The notes beneath the pieces are model-generated. The model had not been told where the DNA came from, did not search any database, and saw only the letters and a list, made by a program, of their open reading frames with translations. This document shows, one piece after another, positions 22,527-26,143 of a DNA stretch of 26,143 nt. The translations under genes were made by a program, and so were the position numbers. This stretch comes from CAYMSA01 sp964392965 (GTDB lineage Bacteria > Actinomycetota > Coriobacteriia > Anaerosomatales > Anaerosomataceae), in contig CAYMSA010000019.1 in NCBI GenBank assembly GCA_964392965.1, forward strand, positions 1 through 26,143, in the 5' to 3' direction. Position 1 is the stretch's first letter. The number at the start of each line of letters is the position of its first letter.

Positions 22527-24656
22527 ATGGAGCACTTCGCGCACCGCGCACGCGCGGTGTCATCACTCCTCGCACTCGCACTCGCACTGCTCGCCTCGCT
22601 CATCGGACCGTTCGTTCCTTCAGCAGCGGCGACGCCAGCTGCACCACCGACGGTGGTCGTCGTGCTTGCTCCGTATCTCACCTGGGAGGATGTCGCCGAG
22701 GGCCGCACGCCCGCGATCGCGTCGCTCGCCGATGATGCCGCTGCCGGATCGGTGACCGTGCGTGCCGCTTCCGCCGAGGCCTCGCCCTCGGCCGCGCGCG
22801 GTGCCGCCATCATCTCGGCCGGTCGTCCCGTCGGTGAGCCGGGGGACACCGCCGAAGCGTCCGGCGTTCCCGTCGGCGGGCTCGGGACGGCCGTGCTCGA
22901 TGCCGGAGGGTTCACGGCGGCCATCGGGACCTCAGCAATCGACATGACGTCCGTGCGGCCCGCCGACATACCCGCGCTGTTGCTGGCGGGCGACTCTGGC
23001 GGCGCCGTGAGCTACGCGGCGGTGGGCGAGGAGGTCGTTCGGGCGGATGGCCTGGTAGCGGGCACACTCGGCGCCGACCTCGAGGGCATCGAGGCCGCGT
23101 ACCGCGAAGCGCTCGCCCGCAGGACGGGTCCGTCGCTCATCGTCATCGATCCCGGGGACCTGACGCGCGCCTTACGCGCGGCCGAGGACCTCGTGTGCCA
23201 TAAGGCCGCGCTCGCGAGCACGGACGCGGTCGTCGCGATGGCGCTTGGCCTACTTCCCGACGATGCGACGCTCCTGGTCGTCTCGACCGCGCAGCAGGCC
23301 GCCGAGGGGGTGCCGGGGCTTGGTCCGGTCATCGTGTACGGCGCCGGGGAGGGGATGCTCTATTCGGGCGGCACCCGCACGGCGGGCCTCGTGACGCTTC
23401 CCGACATCACTGCCACGATTGCCGGGATGTTGGGCGTGGACGTGCCTGCGGGCACGACGGGAACCGCGATCACGGTCGTCGACGACGCGCTTGCCGGGAC
23501 CCGCGTCGCCCGTCTGCGGTCGGCGGATGCGACTGCCCGCGTGCTCGAAGCGCTGCGGGTGCCCTCCTGGGCGCTGCTCGGACTCGCCTGCGCGATTCCA
23601 GCGGCCGCCGGACTCGTCTTGCTCGCGCGCGGCCGGAGGCGTGGAGCGCCTGCCCTGTGCCCGGCCGGCGGCGGGCGGATCGCGGCTCTCGCGCTCGTGG
23701 CGGCGACGGCGCTGCCCCTCGGCATGCTGCTCGTCCGGGCGGGTGTCGCTCCTGAGACGCCGGGCGGAGCGTGGGCCCGGCTCGCACTGTGGTGCGCGCT
23801 GTCGGTCATCGTGGCGCTTCTGATGGCCCACCGACGCGGGGTACCGGCCGCGCTCGGTTGCGTGGCGGCGGCGAACGCGCTTCTCATCGCGGGCGATCAA
23901 CTCGTCGGCGGACCGCTCGCCCCCGGCAGTCCTCTCAGCTACTCGGTCCTCTACGGCACGCGCTTCTACGGACTCGGCAACGAGGGGGCCGCGGTGCTCT
24001 TCGGCGCGCTGCTCATCGCCATCGCATGGCGGATTGACACCGGGAGGGGAGCACCGCCCGACTTCCTCGTCGCGGGGGCTCTCGGCGTTCTCGTCTCCGT
24101 GCTGCCGTTCCTGGGCGCGAACGTCGGGGTCGCGGCGTGGGGGACGGTCGCCACGGTGGCCGCGTACCTGTACGCGTCGGGTCGGCGCATGACGTGGCGT
24201 CTCGCCGGACTCATGGTGCTCGCAGTCGTCGTGCTCCTTGCGCTGGCGCTCGCAATCGACGCGCTTTCACCGGCGACGTCACACCTCGGCCAGCTCGTCG
24301 CGTCGATCGCGGGCGGGGGAGACGGCCTCGCCGGCACGCTCGGCCGCAAAGCGGGGCTTGCCCTCGACATCGTGCGGGCGGCCCCGATCGTACTGCTCGT
24401 GCCGCTCATCATGATCGCGTCTCTCGTGCTCGTCGCACGGCCACGCGGGCCGCTCGGCGCGGTCGTGCTCGAGCGCAGGGGCTTCGCCGGGGCGCTCACA
24501 GGGATGCTCGTCGGGGGACTCGTGAGCATCGTGACCGAGGACTCGGGGACCACGATCGCGGCCCTGCTCCTGTTCTTCTCGGTGAGCGGCCTCGTCGCTC
24601 TCGCGCTCGACTTGCGCGGTGCGGAATCCTCATGCCGACGATCGGAGGCCCGGTGA
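22527..24656 (+). CDS. secreted alkaline-phosphatase-fold-like domain fused to a polytopic membrane domain; function unknown
   Basis: A 709-residue envelope protein that I cannot name. It has a signal peptide (about 1-36, ending PSAAATPA) and an extracytoplasmic domain (about 40-340) that reads like a degraded alkaline-phosphatase/sulfatase fold: PTVVVVLAPYLTWEDV, RTPAIASLAD, SPSAARGAAIISAGRP, TLLVVSTAQQ, then GLVTLPDITATIAGMLGVDVP. The metal-binding Asp and DHG-type His residues expected in active members are not visible. From about residue 345 there are roughly ten membrane helices, with a distinctive GTRFYGLGNEGAAVLFG motif between two of them. ATG 22527 follows GGGAGG (22511-22516) by 10 bases. 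The stop overlaps the MraY-like gene (GTGA). Context (MurJ, GT2, MraY-like) suggests export or assembly of an envelope glycan; this is inference. Confidence 0.75.
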   Translation: MEHFAHRARAVSSLLALALALLASLIGPFVPSAAATPAAPPTVVVVLAPYLTWEDVAEGRTPAIASLADDAAAGSVTVRAASAEASPSAARGAAIISAGRPVGEPGDTAEASGVPVGGLGTAVLDAGGFTAAIGTSAIDMTSVRPADIPALLLAGDSGGAVSYAAVGEEVVRADGLVAGTLGADLEGIEAAYREALARRTGPSLIVIDPGDLTRALRAAEDLVCHKAALASTDAVVAMALGLLPDDATLLVVSTAQQAAEGVPGLGPVIVYGAGEGMLYSGGTRTAGLVTLPDITATIAGMLGVDVPAGTTGTAITVVDDALAGTRVARLRSADATARVLEALRVPSWALLGLACAIPAAAGLVLLARGRRRGAPALCPAGGGRIAALALVAATALPLGMLLVRAGVAPETPGGAWARLALWCALSVIVALLMAHRRGVPAALGCVAAANALLIAGDQLVGGPLAPGSPLSYSVLYGTRFYGLGNEGAAVLFGALLIAIAWRIDTGRGAPPDFLVAGALGVLVSVLPFLGANVGVAAWGTVATVAAYLYASGRRMTWRLAGLMVLAVVVLLALALAIDALSPATSHLGQLVASIAGGGDGLAGTLGRKAGLALDIVRAAPIVLLVPLIMIASLVLVARPRGPLGAVVLERRGFAGALTGMLVGGLVSIVTEDSGTTIAALLLFFSVSGLVALALDLRGAESSCRRSEAR

Positions 24657-25720
24657 ACACATCGGTTGCAGCGGCGATACTCACGCTCGTGCTCTCGGTC
24701 TGCTTCGGTGCGCTACTACCGTGGTGGGTGATGCGACGGCTCGTTCCCGGGCTCGGCGGTGGACCGCTCGCGGTCGCCAACTACCGGGGACGGCCGGTCA
24801 GTGCGACACTCGGCGTGGTGTGGCCGGTGTGGGCGGCGGGTCTCCTGCTCGCGCAGACGCTCGTGGACTTCCTTGCCGGCGCGCTCGCGGGTGACACGTT
24901 CGTCGGCGCGGCGTTCTCGCGGCTCGCGATGACGCCTCTCGCCGTGCCGTTCTTCGCGGCACCCTTCCTGCTCGTCGCGGGCACGTTCGCGTTCGGGGTG
25001 TTCGACGATGCCTTCGGTGCGGGCGGGCCGAAGGGGTTCCGCGGCCATCTGCGCGCGCTCAGGCACGGGCGGCTCACGACCGGCATGCTGAAGCTTCTCG
25101 GCATCGGAGTGCTCGCGCTCGTCTACGGCGGCGGAGCGGCGCAGGGTGTCGTGGAGCGCTCGGGAATCGCCGGGGCGGACGCGTCTTCTGGCTGGCGTCT
25201 TCTTGCGTGGGCGCTCGCGGCGGCGACCATCGCGCTCGCGGCGAACCTGGCGAATCTTCTCGACCTGCGGCCGGGGCGAGCCCTCAAGGTCTACTCGGTC
25301 GCGGTGATCGCTCCGGCGGTCGCGTTCGTGCTCGGCGCCGTGGAGGCGTACGAGACGGACATCGGGGCCTTCGCCGGGCTGGATCCGGGTGCGCTCATGA
25401 GCGGCGCCGAGACGGCTGCGGCGACCGTTGCGCTTCTCATCGTCGTGCTCGGCCCGGTCCTCGCGGTGTGGCGGTTCGACCTGCGTGAGGAGGCCATGCT
25501 CGGCGACGGCGGGGCGAACGTCGCGGGCGCGGTCGTCGGATACCTGTTGACCGGTGCACTCTCGTTCGTCGGTCTCGGCGTGACGGTGGTCGTTCTGTTC
25601 GCGCTGAATCTCCTCTCGGAGCGGGTGTCGTTCAGCGCCGTCATTGAGCGGGTCCCGCTTCTCGCGGCGCTCGACAGGTTAGGACGCGATGTGCCGAAGG
25701 CACACGATCACACTCGCTGA
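24653..25720 (+). CDS. MraY/WecA-family polyprenyl-phosphate sugar-1-phosphate transferase-like protein
   Basis: A 355-residue polytopic protein (about 9-10 helices) of the family that moves a sugar-1-phosphate from a UDP-sugar to undecaprenyl phosphate. The family's cytoplasmic motifs are present: FGVFDDAFG with Asp118-Asp119, FRGHLRALRHGRLTTGMLKLLG, ANLANLLDLRPGRALKVY (Asn198, Asn201, Asp204), and MLGDGGANVAG (Asp285). The HIP/HH-rich loop typical of MraY is absent; the end reads SERVSFSAVIERVPLLAALDRLGR, so it is not the peptidoglycan MraY. The substrate is unknown. GTG 24653 overlaps the preceding stop; GGAGG (24644-24648) is only 4 bases away, so ATG 24632 is a possible alternative start. 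It probably primes a glycan used with the adjacent GT2 and MurJ. Confidence 0.85.
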   Translation: MNTSVAAAILTLVLSVCFGALLPWWVMRRLVPGLGGGPLAVANYRGRPVSATLGVVWPVWAAGLLLAQTLVDFLAGALAGDTFVGAAFSRLAMTPLAVPFFAAPFLLVAGTFAFGVFDDAFGAGGPKGFRGHLRALRHGRLTTGMLKLLGIGVLALVYGGGAAQGVVERSGIAGADASSGWRLLAWALAAATIALAANLANLLDLRPGRALKVYSVAVIAPAVAFVLGAVEAYETDIGAFAGLDPGALMSGAETAAATVALLIVVLGPVLAVWRFDLREEAMLGDGGANVAGAVVGYLLTGALSFVGLGVTVVVLFALNLLSERVSFSAVIERVPLLAALDRLGRDVPKAHDHTR

Positions 25721-25899
25721 GGGCAGGTGTCGCCGGCCCACGCTCACCGGATGGGTGCCCGCGGATGCGGTCTGTAGGCGGATGCGTTCAGAGGGGCTTC
25801 CGCACGGATCGGGCCACTCGACACCAAAGCGCGCCACTCGTCCCTGTCGTGCGGTAGGATGGACGCTGACACCGAGGAAGAGAGGACCGGGTTTCGCGC
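25721..25899 (+). other. intergenic region before pyrG with a 9-base direct repeat
   Basis: This 179-base region has no convincing gene. GCGGATGCG occurs twice (25761-25769 and 25778-25786), 17 bases apart from start to start. No terminator with a T-run is evident for the upstream operon. Confidence 0.4.
25855..25860 (+). promoter_or_regulatory. candidate -10 box for pyrG
   Basis: TAGGAT at 25855-25860, a common actinobacterial -10 form, lies 39 bases before the pyrG ATG. No clear -35 box is seen at normal spacing. The predicted start region does not begin with GGGC, so the Bacillus-type reiterative pyrG attenuator is not indicated. Confidence 0.4.
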
Positions 25900-26143
25900 A
25901 TGGCTAAGCACATCTTCGTCACGGGTGGCGTCGTATCTTCACTCGGCAAGGGAATCACCGCTTCATCGCTCGGCAGGCTCCTGAAGTCGCGGGGCCTCAA
26001 GGTCACCATCCAGAAGCTCGATCCGTACCTGAACGTCGATCCCGGCACGATGAGCCCGTTCCAGCACGGCGAGGTCTTCGTGACCGATGACGGCGCCGAG
26101 ACCGACCTCGACCTCGGCCACTACGAGCGCTTCATCGACGAGT
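25900..26143 (+). CDS. pyrG: CTP synthase, N-terminal part (runs off the window)
   Basis: CTP synthase aminates UTP to CTP using ATP and glutamine. The 81 visible residues are unmistakable: MAKHIFVTGGVVSSLGKGITASSLG (P-loop of the synthetase domain, residues 8-19), KLDPYLNVDPGTMSPFQHGEVFVTDDGAE and DLDLGHYERF with the Mg-binding Asp. The glutaminase domain lies beyond the window. The ribosome binding site is weak: the purine-rich GAAGAGAGGA ends about 14 bases before the ATG. In mycobacteria pyrG directly follows the steB homologue; here four envelope genes lie between. Confidence 0.97.
   Translation, partial: MAKHIFVTGGVVSSLGKGITASSLGRLLKSRGLKVTIQKLDPYLNVDPGTMSPFQHGEVFVTDDGAETDLDLGHYERFIDE

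Noticed and set aside
20768..22969. Upstream part of the 962-codon minus-strand open frame that contains the GT2
   Set aside because: It covers murJ in another frame on the same strand and has shadow-type composition; the glycosyltransferase motifs begin only at 20767.
25855..25900. Bacillus-type pyrG reiterative-transcription attenuator
   Set aside because: It needs a GGGC transcript start and a terminator in the leader; neither is seen.
1..26143. tRNA/rRNA genes, CRISPR arrays, insertion sequences, prophage or att sites
   Set aside because: No cloverleaf-like, repeat-spacer, transposase or inverted-terminal-repeat pattern was found by reading both strands.

Overview
This is high-G+C DNA (third codon positions almost all G or C) with dense, co-directional genes, frequent GTG starts and ATGA/GTGA overlaps. 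The gene content points to an actinobacterium on a deep, possibly anaerobic branch such as the Coriobacteriia; that placement is inference. Two sets of neighbours support it. The order tlyA-nadK-recN-steA-steB-...-pyrG is the mycobacterial/corynebacterial order. The order aroQ-pepP-efp-accB-accC-asp23-nusB-xseB-dxs-tlyA-recN is the Bacillus/Firmicutes order without its sporulation operon. A run of exactly 100 Ns inside dxs shows this is a draft scaffold.

Layout. 1-268: a probable gene tail, a hairpin and a candidate promoter. 269-3384: type IV pilus assembly genes pilM-pilN-pilO plus a fourth membrane gene with a PilP/GspC-like C-terminus, closed by a hairpin at 3411-3432. 3497-6819: shikimate genes aroC, a fused aroK-aroB, and aroQ. 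6816-8478: Xaa-Pro peptidase and EF-P. 8584-11864: a carboxyltransferase fused to an AccB-type biotin carrier, then biotin carboxylase. 11854-12966: Asp23 family, nusB, xseB. 13076-18092: dxs (broken by the gap), tlyA, nadK, recN. 18099-20106: SteA-like and SteB/MctB-like septation proteins. 20081-22362, minus strand: MurJ-type lipid II flippase and a GT2 glycosyltransferase. 22527-25720: a secreted degenerate alkaline-phosphatase-fold domain fused to a polytopic membrane domain, and a MraY/WecA-type polyprenyl-phosphate sugar transferase. 25900-end: start of pyrG.

How the genes fit together. Most of the window is housekeeping. aroC-aroKB-aroQ supply chorismate. The two-gene biotin enzyme links pyruvate or acetyl-CoA carboxylation to central metabolism. 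nusB, tlyA and efp serve transcription and translation. dxs feeds isoprenoids, hence polyprenyl carriers.

The most interesting part is 18099-25720. Between recN and pyrG, where mycobacteria have only steA and steB, four further envelope genes are present: GT2, MurJ, the pseudo-phosphatase membrane protein and the MraY-like transferase. Together they contain the basic parts of a lipid-linked glycan pathway (priming transferase, glycosyltransferase, flippase, an extracellular membrane-anchored domain) beside cell-separation proteins. This is the best candidate here for an undescribed system; its function is inference.
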